A stretch of 64,000 nucleotides of DNA from Owenia fusiformis (lineage: Eukaryota; Annelida; Polychaeta; Sabellida; Oweniidae). The notes beneath the pieces were generated by a model. That model was not told where the DNA came from, ran no database searches, and worked only from the letters and a program-made list of their open reading frames with translations. The DNA is taken from the NCBI GenBank assembly GCA_903813345.2, contig CAIIXF020000002.1, positions 21,528,455 to 21,592,454 of the forward strand. The letters run 5' to 3'. The position numbers and the translations under genes are program-made. Shown one piece after another: positions 25,101 through 35,062 of this stretch (positions are counted from its first letter, which is position 1; the number at the start of each line of letters is the position of its first letter).

Positions 25101-28100
25101 GAACAAGTTGCTCCCACGGGGCTATCTCTGACAGAGACATGTGTTTCCGACAACATCAACATACATTTTAATAATATCAATCCAAAGAGTAAGAAACAAC
25201 TCATGTACCAAGCGTACAAACATTGGAACATACTATACATCCATAGCGCAACTATAAGTACATGAACAATTGGTTCAATGTATATTCTTCTTGCAAGATG
25301 TGATGGATGAAAACAGACATTCACTATAACAAGAAATCCAGTGTTATCCCAACCATAACATGCCAGTGTAATAATTAAATACACAATTGCCAATATTATT
25401 TTCAAGCCCAACTCTGTAATACAAACTAATCTCTCCCTACCTGGCCATGGTGTTTTCATTTCAGACTCGACCTCTTCCAATAGTCGAATGTTGCCTACAA
25501 TATTACCAGGTTTTACAAGGATTTGACAAAAAACAAAAACTAAAACATATGTACAAAATCCAAATATTCCACATGAATATTCAGACATGGCTTTTCCAAA
25601 TGTCCAATTTAAACTCTCCATGTATACCGTATTGTAGAAAGTATCAGACTCAGAGTTTGTGGTGAGTTCAATTAACATGTCCACGGTCACATGACAATTT
25701 TTTAGTCTTTCAACATTTAGGTTTTGTTTTAGCAGTCTGTCTATGCATTTAACCGAATCGCATATCTCAAATATACACTGTTGAATAGCTCTTTCAGTAA
25801 TTCCATTGTGAATGAGTTTTCCTTTAAATGCCATTGCATCAAGAATATTCTCCCTCTGTTGATTGACAGCAGGATTGAAACATTTTGGATTGTCAACAAT
25901 GTCTTGCACTGTACGGCATTCCTCCAAGATAGGGCCTGGGTTGATATTGATATCATACAGGAAGTTTCCGAGCTCATTCTCTTTTTCATTGGTAAAGTTC
26001 AGCCAGGATGTGAATAGGAGGAAATAAACAGTCAACATATTGTGTCCAAACATCCATTCCTCAAAAGTGTGCACAGGCCTCAGTGGAATGTAATAGCTAG
26101 GGCGAAAGTACTGCACAATCCACTCCATAGTCTGAAAGAGGCAATATTTTGCTATGAGAAGTCCAAATGAAAAGGACTATTCTAGGAGTCAGACTATGTT
26201 ACCTGCATAATTTGAAGACGCAATCACATCAATTGCCAATTATTTCTAAAATTGTGTAAATGGTATCCCTTTCTAAATCCCAAGAATTTTCTCTTTGAGG
26301 ATTTCCCATAGTAATCCAATGGTATAGTTCCAAGCAGCTTTTGAGGTATCAGGAAAGTTAATCATTTATACACACCTTATTGGGTTGTTTTGGTTTATAT
26401 CACAAGCCAATGAGGTGTGTATTAATGATTAACTTTTCTGTTATCTCAAAATCTGCTTGGAACTGTATCATTAGATTACTATGGGAAATTTATCAAAGAG
26501 AAAATTCACGGGATTAAGGAAGGGTACCATTTACACAATTTGAGAAATTATTGGAATACATGAAAACTATTTAAAACAGCATTGATATTATTCAAAAGCG
26601 ATCATTAAAATGATTCCCAGGCCTCTGAAGTTTGAAAAACTGTTGGAGAAAGGACGACATTCTAGTGACCTTGATCGACCCCAACATTGAAAATGTCGTT
26701 TTTCTGACATTTATACCTGACTTTTAATAAATTCATAAACAGAAATTGAAGTAAAAGATTTGAAGTAATTTTTTGGTCTCTTTTGTGTTTTAAATTTTTT
26801 GTTGGGAAATAATATTTAGGGCTATTTTTTATAAATAATATTTGTCTACAGTTTGCTTCATCTATTACATTACAGACAGAGAATAATATAAAACTTTCCA
26901 CTTACTGTATTTATTTATTTTTATTTGTTGTTATATTAATGTTAATTTCCCAGCAAAATGAATTGATACTATCCACTTTAAATGGCCGTTGATTTTTTGA
27001 ATAAAACTTCTTGGAGTAGATGCAACCAAAGGATGCATTCGATCAATATTTACCTGGGATGGGAATATAATTAGGTCAGTGTGACTTATCAGCATATTGG
27101 ATATCACAGCACTAAATATATTTATGATAAAGAAGCTCTTTTGCAAGAGTATCTTTTTTCTTATTAGAGATTTATTTCACATTAGCACTTTAAGAAGTTA
27201 ATGCTGTGTACTCAATAACTGATGCTTCATGGCCATCCGGGACCTCTGCTCGAGAAGGAATTGTTGATATTGTTGCGAATTTAAAATGGCCATCAAAAAT
27301 GGCATGTTCAAAATCTACCAAGCATTGATTTTGTTTAATTGACAATTGATGGGCACCATTTTTCATGACAAATTTTACCTTTGATCTCTCAGTTTTTGTT
27401 CAACTATTATATGCTGAGAAATAGGATTCTGCTCTAGTTGGTATTTCCAAGGTGGCAGACAATTCAAAATGGCTGCCCAACCCCCCCCCCCCCCTGGCTA
27501 TGGGCCTGTCGATATCATTTGGTTGATCTAGCTAATATTTGATATGCTGTTGCCTTTGTGCCATTGGACCTCTGTTCAAGAAGGAATGTTCAAAATGGCC
27601 ATATCTACTTATACTAGTCTATTATTTAGTGGTGTGATACCATTTGTGATTCAGCCTGCTGCTATAGAAACATAGAAACATTCAATTCACATCATATTCA
27701 TTATTCATCAGTGCCTGGGTAACTTTGAATAAGATTCTCACAAAAACATGACATAAAAATGAACAACAACAACCCTTACAGATATAACATTAAAAAAATT
27801 CATTATTTGAGCCTGGCCATATGAAAACCAGTCTTATCACAAAAATTTGAATTGTGCTACAGAGCCAAAAATGTGCCCAAGATTAAGAGGAAAATGTGCT
27901 AAATTCAAATCCGACTTTTTGGTCTATATGCAAGGAAAAATAGTTAAGACATAAACCATGGCTCATTTGAGAGGTCTTTTTGTGCTTACTAAGATAAATA
28001 AGATAAACAAAAAATCTCAAAAGGTAATCTGAAAATAATTTTCTTTTACTTGTTTAATTAATGATTTAATTTCATCAAATTTTGAATTTTTTTTAAGATG

Positions 28101-29789
28101 CAGTCTTTATGGATGTTTTACTGTTTAGAAAAGCCCCATTTCCTATTGATTACCCTTGTACATGTACTACACACCTAGTATGAAGTGTAACAACCTATTG
28201 ACATGCTTGCTGAGGAGCTGTAGTGCAACGAGCCAGATACTTCTGAAGGGGAGTGTGCTTAATATAATGCCCCGTGTGGGAATCCAACCCAGGACCCACT
28301 ACACACAAGACTGACGCTCTACCGCTTTAACCAAAGGGGCTAGCCACTTCAGCATAGATTGTAGTAGTGACTTGCTATCGAGGGTCATTACAGAAGTAAT
28401 TGTAAGAAGGAAGTGTACATCTCCTCCTGGTCTCCTATTACAATGTTAATCAATTTTTTATTGCAGGACGACAACAAGCTTGTGATACTAGACCTTGGTG
28501 ACACTGTCATGATTAATGTAAAATCTGTAGAATGTCCCCTCAGACTAATTCTCGTTGATGCAGGGATAACATCATCGCTCAGCAAATCAGATCTTCAGAA
28601 CTTCCGGGAAGTGTTCACAGCTGTTGTCCAAGGGAATGTGAGTTTTATTACAACATACAGCTCTGACTGTGAAGCATAAGCTGGTATAGTTTATATTCTA
28701 AATTAATTTGAATCCTGCTGGGGTTTGCCGAATTGAATTTGGTGTTTTGAAATCCCAACAGCCTACATCATTAAACCACTGTATAAAAAACAATATAAAA
28801 TGCTTAAAGTTTCTTGGACTCTTAATACTACTCTTAAACTTTCATTCTGAAAAAGTAACCAAAGGGATAAAAAAATGTAAAAAATAATTTTCAAATATAC
28901 TAAGCCGTCCATTATGTTATATCCTACATGTATAAACATGTGCATGTATGTTGTTCTACAGGGAGAGAAAGTTGCAGAATTATTCCTGACAAATACAAAA
29001 TGTGTGGAATGCAAAGACATTGAATGTTTTAAGAGTGAAATGGCTGATTTGGTGAACACCGCAAGAGCCAGTACCATATCACTAGGACAGGTAAATACAT
29101 AATGATTAGGGCGACTCAAAAATGGAATCACTATTATAATCTCATTAAAACTTTCCATCGGAAATGATGATGTTATTCCAAAAATGCATTCTTTAATTTG
29201 AATTACCATAGAAACAAAATGAGAGGTTTTTAGTTTAGGATTTATCCTGAGGGAGATGTATATTTTTTCTGATAGTTATCTCCCTATTATATCTGAAACC
29301 TCACAAAGTACATGTAATGAAAAACATGGCCATCGAATCTCAACCTCCAAATGGAAAATACTCAATGTGTTTTGAGGATTACTTGCCTTTGGAGAGTCAA
29401 TTCTCATTCAATTTACATCATCATTATTAAAATTATATAAGGTAGGGCAATTCACTGCAATTAGAGTGAATAATCTGGCGAATATAGAACCCTCTCCGAC
29501 TTTAGGAATGTGTTGTAATCTGACGTCATTCTTTTAAACATGTCCAAATCCCTCCCACTCTGCTCATCTCAAGCTAAAATTTTACTTTTTGTTTCAGATC
29601 CAGGTTGGCGTCCTCCTCTCTGATGTTTTCTCTCTTCTGCGACGTCATCGGATCAAGATGGAGAGTCAGTTTGCATCAGTTATGTTGGCGATATTTGTCC
29701 TCGAGGGACTTGGTCGATCTCTGGACCCTGATTTGGATATTTTAGAGAAAGCTAAACCAATACTGTTAGAGTCAGCAATGCGATATTGA
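16139..29789 (+). CDS. ADCK2: ADCK2, mitochondrial UbiB/COQ8-family atypical kinase (11 coding exons)
   Basis: Exons: 16139-16852, 17356-17464, 19084-19218, 19803-19912, 21339-21488, 22158-22286, 22930-23076, 23660-23740, 28467-28637, 28962-29090, 29598-29789. All borders are GT/AG and the sum is 2067 nt, giving 688 residues (human about 626). The N-terminus (MFSKLLRPGLSG and on) is basic, as in a mitochondrial presequence. The UbiB hallmarks are present: the KFGQ motif (170-173), the modified nucleotide loop GSGCIAQVYHAY, VAVK with the presumed nucleotide-binding lysine (356), catalytic HGDLHPGN (506-513) and DAG (556-558) in place of DFG. The C-terminal FVLEGLGRSLDP block is ADCK2-like. The family acts at the matrix side of the inner membrane; COQ8 members support coenzyme Q synthesis, and ADCK2 has been linked to lipid oxidation and CoQ. 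Exons 2-4 encode an acidic, poorly conserved insert. Confidence 0.95.
16918..17105. mobile_element. ACAGTAAAAC-family element in ADCK2 intron 1
   Basis: The left end ACAGTGAAACCTGTCT and right end ACACAGGTCTTACTGTA are inverted copies with mismatches. The interior has GAACACCT on both strands. Confidence 0.65.
17691..18105. mobile_element. MITE family with CAGATGCGAGTAG ends, copy 1 (ADCK2 intron 2)
   Basis: It starts CAGATGCGAGTAGAAGTAAT and ends CTACTCGCATCTG. A second copy in opposite orientation lies at 54405-54795, with shared internal phrases (CACCTGGTGG, ACATCTAGAAATATGGTTT, TTACTGGACATATTTTAATTT). Both are about 400 bp and lack coding sequence. Confidence 0.8.
18268..18303 (+). other. 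Candidate 36-nt microexon of ADCK2
   Basis: An AG at 18266-18267 and GTATGT at 18304 bound 36 nt with the same phase as the flanking exons (2 nt, 11 codons, 1 nt). Read in frame it gives FEVLGFEAETH, close to LEVLGFGALYG at the start of exon 3 (19084). It may be a decayed or optional duplicate of the exon 3 start. The acceptor has no good pyrimidine tract, so use is doubtful. Confidence 0.3.
20396..21284. mobile_element. Nested foldback element in ADCK2 intron 4
   Basis: The outer ends AGGGGTTTCAGTG and CAGTGAAACCCCTGG are inverted. Further in, GGTATCGATATGG (about 20495) pairs with CCATATCGATACC (about 21190). The central arms at about 20748-20825 (CATGTTTAGGTCTCTCAATA and on) pair with about 20875-20949. 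Three levels of inverted symmetry and no protein fit a foldback or long-TIR transposon. Confidence 0.6.
23109..23230 (+). repeat. GTGACAT...AACAAATGGCAG dispersed repeat in ADCK2 intron 7
   Basis: Begins ACAAGTGGTGATATATTGTT and ends GGTGACATTTTGCATG. It is the sense-orientation member of the family described at 11437. Confidence 0.6.
23783..24010. mobile_element. MITE with CAGGGTGTCAAATAA ends, copy 1 (ADCK2 intron 8)
   Basis: The left end CAGGGTGTCAAATAAATTTG and right end CTTATTTGACACCCTG are inverted copies. Internal sequence (TTCTTGTGGAGTTGCTCCAT) matches the inverse of the copy at 58601-58829. About 230 bp, no coding sequence. Confidence 0.85.
24100..24350. repeat. Tandem repeat with ACATTATCAATTTTAAAATA unit
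   Basis: The phrase ACATTATCAATTTTAAAATA followed by ATGGCTTATTTAA recurs at about 24140, 24229 and 24309, with a shorter match near 24060. It lies just beyond the stop codon of the antisense gene at 24455. Confidence 0.7.
24455..26128 (-). CDS. Unrecognised multipass membrane protein nested in an ADCK2 intron
   Basis: A single 557-residue frame, far longer than chance in this AT-rich DNA. I do not recognise the family. Hydrophobic segments lie at about 31-45, 188-205, 241-258, 287-304 and 306-326. Between the first and second is a roughly 140-residue cysteine-containing region (C71, C83, C118, C123, C128, C145) that could be extracellular. The last 190 residues are soluble and have a weak leucine-rich pattern (NVRLENINSSELINKMIVPS, then SIEIIDN, then SLKVLEIRF). 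A good acceptor (GCCTCTTTCAG) ends 3 nt before the ATG, so a 5' non-coding or coding exon exists upstream. It runs opposite to its host ADCK2. The exon borders and intact frame argue for a real gene; function is unknown. Confidence 0.75.
   Translation of the reverse strand: MEWIVQYFRPSYYIPLRPVHTFEEWMFGHNMLTVYFLLFTSWLNFTNEKENELGNFLYDININPGPILEECRTVQDIVDNPKCFNPAVNQQRENILDAMAFKGKLIHNGITERAIQQCIFEICDSVKCIDRLLKQNLNVERLKNCHVTVDMLIELTTNSESDTFYNTVYMESLNWTFGKAMSEYSCGIFGFCTYVLVFVFCQILVKPGNIVGNIRLLEEVESEMKTPWPGRERLVCITELGLKIILAIVYLIITLACYGWDNTGFLVIVNVCFHPSHLARRIYIEPIVHVLIVALWMYSMFQCLYAWYMSCFLLFGLILLKCMLMLSETHVSVRDSPVGATCSIDAKRLFQVPCFLNQDIIHTTITDVLMVAENGLGNIRMELEPFVGKIAMADIEKIEYDRLSNQLRNNSRLCKSLSNVRLENINSSELINKMIVPSLRNNTIESIEIIDNYDLTDECDLISDVLIAENRSLKVLEIRFEPKSGFQHMFHWLCYGPRSNIQLTSVGVEKLLQGCVQRLETAPLNSIIITGYTPGKEYLEYHCAQLRFKRIYVFVEP
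26236..26554. repeat. Long near-palindrome, arms about 155 bp
   Basis: The left arm begins CCAATTATTTCTAAAATTGTG, and the right arm ends with its inverse (CACAATTTGAGAAATTATTGG). Intermediate blocks such as GAATTTTCTCTTTGA, CCCATAGTAATC, AGTTCCAAGCAG and AAAGTTAATCATT pair in order. The loop is only about 25 nt. It lies just upstream of the nested gene at 24455 and inside ADCK2 intron 8. Confidence 0.8.
27220..27620. repeat. Repeat with CTCTG.TC.AGAAGGAAT and long C run
   Basis: GACCTCTG(C/T)TC(G/A)AGAAGGAAT occurs near 27240 and 27584, each followed by AAAATGGCC. A run of about 16 C at 27480-27495 is followed by CTGGCTATGGGCCTG, the end of the repeat also seen at 9930 and 54160. Non-coding. 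Confidence 0.45.
28196..28348 (-). repeat. tRNA-derived SINE-like sequence
   Basis: On the minus strand, TGGTTAAAGCGGTAGAGCG resembles a tRNA D-arm / A box and GGTTGGATTCC a T-arm / B box, about 45 nt apart. I do not see a complete clover-leaf with a 3' acceptor stem, so this is a SINE head rather than a functional tRNA gene. It lies in ADCK2 intron 8. Confidence 0.55.
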
Positions 29790-29975
29790 TATTGGAGTGA
29801 CATCTTTAATTCAGGTTTGAAAACGCAATCAAGTTAAGTGATCAAAAGAGGAATCAAAGTGAATAAGCAATCTAATTGGATATTTTAGAGAAAGCTAAAC
29901 CAATACTGTTAGAGTCAGCAATGCGATATTGATTTTGGAGTGACATCTTTAATTCATGTTTGAAAACTCAAAGTA
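29733..29975 (+). repeat. Tandem duplication of the end of the last ADCK2 exon
   Basis: About 29733-29830 (the last 18 codons, stop and the start of the 3' UTR) is repeated at about 29876-29973, offset 143 bp. The second copy still reads through GCAATGCGATATTGA but lies after the functional stop, so it belongs to the 3' UTR. Confidence 0.85.
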
Positions 29976-31235
29976 AACACACAATCTAATTGAGATTAGT
30001 ATGAGATGAAGGAAGAGAACAGCTCTGTATGAAAGAAGCGAAATTAAAATATTGAAATTCGAACGCTTTGAATCATATACAAATGCAAGAAAATAGAGAG
30101 AAATGGAGTGGAAAATGGGTCAGATGCTGTGCCATAACAGTTATAGTTTACGTTATTGTCACGTTATAAACATTGTGATTATAATCTTATTGCATTAAGA
30201 CTATTCAGAGGCAAAGGGGGGCAATTGGGGTGCCATCTATTTAATACTTAATATTACAATCTGAAGTGTTTTTTGTTTATTTCTTTTTCAAATCTGAAGT
30301 TGTTGGAATATAGCATATGCATATGGAATATAAACAATATTTGGCAAACAATTTTTGAGTTATTTCCATCTCTTACCTCTTATAATAATAATACAGTTAC
30401 TGTATCTATTTTTGATTGTTTTATATTTATTGTCCATGTAATAAGAAATAAGAACATTGTTTCAATTACATTTTTTTAGTTTACGTATGAATTTTCGCAA
30501 AGATGTACAGTAGGCTAGACTGGCAAATTTTCGAAATCACCAAAATAAAGTAGGTGCCAAATACCCCAAGTTACAGTATTTCAGATACATATTTACTACA
30601 ATTGACTTTATCTCTAATAGATGACAACAAGATATGTTTTTTTGAAATATGCATGACGTGTACAACTGTATCAATGCAATAAAAAAACAAATGTACATAT
30701 ATTTGTATGTATACTACAATGCATTTTTGTAATTTTCATTGGGAATTTTTTAAAACCATAAAAAAGTATTATATTGTTAGACTTATTTCATGCCAGTTTT
30801 CAAAAGCCTCAATAAATAGAGGTCTAATGAGGAAAGGATGTCTGTTAGGAGGATGAATGGTCTAATCTGAAGAAGGATGGGGTCTTACAGTGGAAAATAA
30901 GGGTCTAATAAAAGGAAGAAGGGATCATAATTGAGACAAGCAGGGGATCTTATCCTTCATCAACAATTTGTATAATCACAAAATTAGAGATTTATAAAGA
31001 TGAATATGGAAAATATTATTGAAATTTACAACACTCTAAGATATCATTTATTAAAGAAAAAAATTAATATGTAAAGTACATATAACACTTATAAAGTATA
31101 GATATAAAGCTAAGTGCAATGGTATAAATGTATATTGAACATTTAAATAACAGGGCAACTGAAAAATGGCCAATTAATTCATTGTAATTTGCTGTATGGA
31201 GATAAGAACTCTCCTCAGCACATGAGCCAGAATTA
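29976..31235. other. ADCK2 3' UTR and convergent intergenic region
   Basis: AT-rich DNA between convergent ADCK2 and PAQR. I see no exon here. The ADCK2 3' UTR probably occupies the first part. Confidence 0.45.
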
Positions 31236-31238
31236 GCA

Positions 31239-31475
31239 TCAGCAGATTAAGAGCATGTCAAGTTGCAGCTCATTGCCAAATTGGACTTTGATCATTAAAA
31301 TGTTCCATTTTACAGTCACGTATATGGGACCTTGACCATTAAAAATGTTCCATTTACAGAGGTGTTCCACGTATATGGGACTTTGATCATTAAAAATGTT
31401 CCATTTACAGAGGTGTTCCAAGTATATGGGGCTTTGATCATGAAAAATATTCCATTTACAGAGGTGTTCCATGTA
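31239..31475 (-). repeat. Four-unit tandem repeat, about 57-65 bp, with GTTCCATTTACAGAGGTGTT
   Basis: The phrase ATGTTCCATTTACAGAGGTG recurs with TATGGGACTTTGATCATTAA in between. It resembles the interior of the GAACACCT / ACAGTAAAAC element family. The repeated open frame on the minus strand is a consequence of the unit and not a gene. It probably lies in the 3' UTR or 3' flank of the PAQR gene. Confidence 0.7.
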
Positions 31476-31639
31476 TAAAGTACTTAAAACTACTTATTTT
31501 AACATACTGTATTATAATGTACATGTACTCTAATTTTTTGGAATACTGTTTCTGGCTTTCTTGTGGGGTTAATATGGAATTCAATTAAAACATGTAAAAT
31601 GCATAGACATAAAGTGCAAATCTATATCTTAAGTTATTG

Positions 31640-32620
31640 TTAATCTTGGTGAACTGCTTTAGGGTTTTTGTGCCGTTTTACTTTTTGTTTTTGAATCTCT
31701 TGCCAAAACCTGAGCACAACACCAATGGACAGCAAGGTTAGAATTAACATATTTCCAAATGTGGAAAATAAAGTTGGTTCTGTGTTGGTTTCATAGATGG
31801 CGTCAAAGTTCCTAGTTTTTATATCATGAACCATCACATATAAACATTCTTTAACACCCAAAAATATAAGTATATGGAAAATCTGATGGCTCTGACCGAT
31901 GATGTCAAATGTCCCTGGTGACCATCTTTCTGGTATCCTAGTAACATTAAAAATGGCAGCCAGCACCATGAAAAGAACATGCTTAAAATATATAAACTGA
32001 GATGTACTATCCATTGACTCAGGTTCCAGAAAAATCCGACAAAACATTGGTGTGCTACTGACGACATATGGAAACACATATGTCCCTGTGCGGATGTAGT
32101 AAATGTACTTATTGTGCATGTCGATCCTTGTGTAGCAACAACCAATGGTTGCTATGACAGCAGACATAATTGACAACGCAATGAAAATATTTGGATCAGT
32201 TATCCAATATTTTGAGTATCTTGAGTAGTAGTATCCAGGAATGGCAGCGCTGACACCATAAAATCCTATAGCTGCATAGTCGCACATGAAACAAAGATGG
32301 CGCCACTTATGTGATACAGCGTGGAAGATATGCGCCAATGAGCTCAAAAGCATTAACACGCAGACCCCCGCCATGTTGCAATATAATGGCAAGAAGCTAC
32401 ATGTTATGTTAGTCTGTCCTGATAGATCATGATGTATATCAACAGCGATCCATATAAAGTACAACAATGGCAGGAGATGGCTCCAAATGTTGAATGTTTC
32501 GTTGTGGAGTCCCAATGTGCTTTTGCAGCAGTATTTGAATGTTGTGTCAGTCGGGCGATATCCAGTTAAAATATAACTGACTCTCACTTCCCGTGGAACC
32601 TTATCGCAAGTTAGATACAT
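31640..32620 (-). CDS. PAQR-family seven-transmembrane receptor (membrane progestin receptor-like)
   Basis: A complete 326-residue protein in one coding exon. Family members are membrane receptors or ceramidase-like hydrolases; the membrane progestin receptor class binds steroids, the adipoQ class binds adiponectin. The N-terminal signature is clear: KVPREV, TGYRPT and HNETFNIWSH (39-47), followed by about seven hydrophobic segments. Histidine motifs that line the zinc site in crystallised adiponectin receptors have counterparts in IFHAVSH and in SHQIFH near the C-terminal third. The N-terminal spacing and YRPT motif favour the membrane progestin receptor group (PAQR5-9 in vertebrates) over AdipoR. 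An acceptor (TATACTTGCAG) ends 16 nt before the ATG, so at least one 5' UTR exon lies further right. It is convergent with ADCK2. Confidence 0.93.
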   Translation of the reverse strand: MYLTCDKVPREVRVSYILTGYRPTDTTFKYCCKSTLGLHNETFNIWSHLLPLLYFIWIAVDIHHDLSGQTNITCSFLPLYCNMAGVCVLMLLSSLAHIFHAVSHKWRHLCFMCDYAAIGFYGVSAAIPGYYYSRYSKYWITDPNIFIALSIMSAVIATIGCCYTRIDMHNKYIYYIRTGTYVFPYVVSSTPMFCRIFLEPESMDSTSQFIYFKHVLFMVLAAIFNVTRIPERWSPGTFDIIGQSHQIFHILIFLGVKECLYVMVHDIKTRNFDAIYETNTEPTLFSTFGNMLILTLLSIGVVLRFWQEIQKQKVKRHKNPKAVHQD

Positions 32621-33228
32621 CTTGGCTCTTTGTATTCTGCAAGTATAAAAAGGAATTTCAAATAATGTTTGCAGACTGATTTATTGTTGCTACCATGCCT
32701 GTTTAAGGTATATTCTGTTATAATTTGAAATAATCTTAAAAACCTATGTAATACATGGCAGTTTTCATGATTATGTAATTTGAAATCATTGCATTATTTG
32801 CACTTAAAGATTATTCAATTTTTCAGTTATTGTGTGTAAATCTAGGTATTAAATCTTGCTATAAGAACACATACACTGATGGTTAATCCAAGTACTATAG
32901 TACTAAGATACCCAAAATTTGAACTTAATTTTCTATAGGTAGTAAATTATGGTTTTAATACAGCAAATACTACAATGAAAGTGTGTAAGCCCAAATAAAT
33001 AATATTAGTCAACTTAAGAGCATTACAAAGCAAGATAAGTATCCATGAGAGATTATATAAGGAAAAATACTCAAATCCCCATTCTGATTCGCATATTTCT
33101 GTTTCACCTAAACCCTCTTTAGGAATCATTGTTTTATCGACGAGTTAGCTAATATAGTGTGTAAGAGCATCATGACAGTGTAAGAGTTGAATAATTGATG
33201 AAGAATTGATTTTCTTTGTTTATGAATA

Positions 33229-34100
33229 TTATCTTGCAAAAATGTTGATTTTATACCTTTATCTTGCAAAAAGTTGATTTCATTTCTTTATTATGTTGTA
33301 GTAATGTAGATTTTTGTTTTATTATCTTACAAAAATGTTGATTTTATATCACTATTATCTTTTCAAAAAAAGTTGATTTCATATATTTTATATTTATTAT
33401 CTTGCAAAAAAGTTGATTTCATATTTTTATTATCTTGCAAAAAGTTGATTTCATATTTTTATTATTTTGCAAAAAAGTTGATTTCATATCTTTATTATCT
33501 TGCAAGAGTTAATTTCATATCCTTATTTTTGCAAAAAGTTGATTTCATATTTTTATTATCTTGCAAAAAAGTTGAATTCATATCTTTATTATCTTGCAAA
33601 AGAGTTTTTCATATCCTTATTTTTGCAAAAAGTTGATTTCATATTTTTATAATCTTGCAAAAAAGTTGATTTCATATCTTTATTCTCTTGCAAAAAAGTT
33701 GATTTCATATCTTTATTTTCTAGCAAAAAGTTGATTTCATATCTTTATTCTCTTGCAAAAAAGTTGATTTCATATCTTTATTTTCTAGCAAAAAGTTGAT
33801 TTCATATCTTTATTCTCTTGCAAAAAAAGTTGATTTCATATCTTTATTATCTTGCAAAAAGTTGATTTCATATCTTTTTTATCTTGCAAAAAGTTGATTT
33901 CATATCTTTATTATCTTGCAAAAAAGTTGATTTCATATCTTTATTTTTGCAAAAAGTTGATTTCATATTTTTATTATCTTACAAAAAAGTTGATTTCATA
34001 TCTTTATTCTCTTGCAAAAAAGCTGATTTCATATCTTTATTGTAATCTTGCATTTTTGCTTAATTTAATAATTATCTTGCAAAAATGTTGATTTTATACC
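33229..34100. repeat. Minisatellite, about 26 units of 33 bp
   Basis: The unit is close to TTATCTTGCAAAAAAGTTG followed by ATTTCATATCTTTA. Units vary from about 25 to 34 bp by changes in the A run and loss of the TTATC part. Long open frames with repeated KKLISYLYYLA-like text are artefacts of a unit length often divisible by three. Confidence 0.95.
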
Positions 34101-35062
34101 TTTTACAAGTTCAATAATGTGCTTCCAATTGATAGTCCTCCAGCAATGTATGTTTGACAGTTTAATCAATAATGTCACTCAGATTTTTAGAATAAACTAT
34201 CTCAAAGTCCAACGCTTTTCTCTTCTTAATAGATATTTTTATTTATGTTTTGGTTGCTTTATTTCCATCCATACTATCTTAGATAATCCCATGTGTTGAC
34301 GACTAGATAAAGGTCTATTTCTGCGTCCTATCAATATGCCTTCTAAAAGAGGATTGGATGTCTTGATTACGATGTTTTCTGTAAATTAGCTGACAGATTG
34401 CGATAACAGTAATTATTGATGAGATGATATTACAATCTGTACATCTGTAACACACAGGTGTTTTATGTTCATATATCTTTTATTGTTTTAATTATCCAAA
34501 TGTCAGTAATTAGTTGATAGTTTGTAGTGTTATATCATTTATCCCTTGTGCCACTTTAATAAGGGTCTTCAGTATTTCCTTTGTTGTCTGCCTCACATAT
34601 GTCTCCACTGAAATAAGGAAATTAATTTAGTTCATCTCGTGTAATATTGCTTGATGATGCTGCTAAAATCTTAACTCCACAAAAATTGATTGTTCATGAT
34701 GATCCCTCTCTAGCTCTGAGAAAGAAAAATACTTAACTATAAAATAAAAAATATATGGATGACTGTAGCGACAAACATACTCATCATTATTTTGCCTATT
34801 TAGCTTACAAATTAGAAGCTTTATTTTCCAGGTAAAACAAGAGAAAATGCGGAACTGTGTATTCCTGTTATATCCTTGCTTAACAGATTAGTAGCTTTGA
34901 AGTCTAGCTTTAGCATCAAGGCAATGTAGTTTTTCTGATATTGCAAGCAGGAGCTATTTAGATACAGGTTCCATGAGCTAGGTACAAGTGCTTTAGAGAT
35001 GATGTAGCATTAAAGACCACATAGAATCTATGTAAATAGCACCCTTGCATCCATGTTCTTAC
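34101..35062. other. Sequence upstream of PAQR, no gene seen
   Basis: No conserved exon recognised. It would be intronic if the exon-like segment at 35063-35243 belongs to PAQR. Confidence 0.4.

Noticed and set aside
28196-28348. Functional tRNA gene
   Set aside because: A- and B-box-like stretches are present, but I cannot fold a full clover-leaf with acceptor stem; a SINE remnant is more likely.
31239-31472. Small repeat protein with EHLCKWNIF units
   Set aside because: Translation of a four-unit non-coding tandem repeat; the same sequence type occurs in dispersed elements without open frames.
33373-34091. Repeat protein with KKLISYLYYLA units
   Set aside because: The frame follows the 33-bp minisatellite, has no consistent start and breaks wherever a unit length changes.
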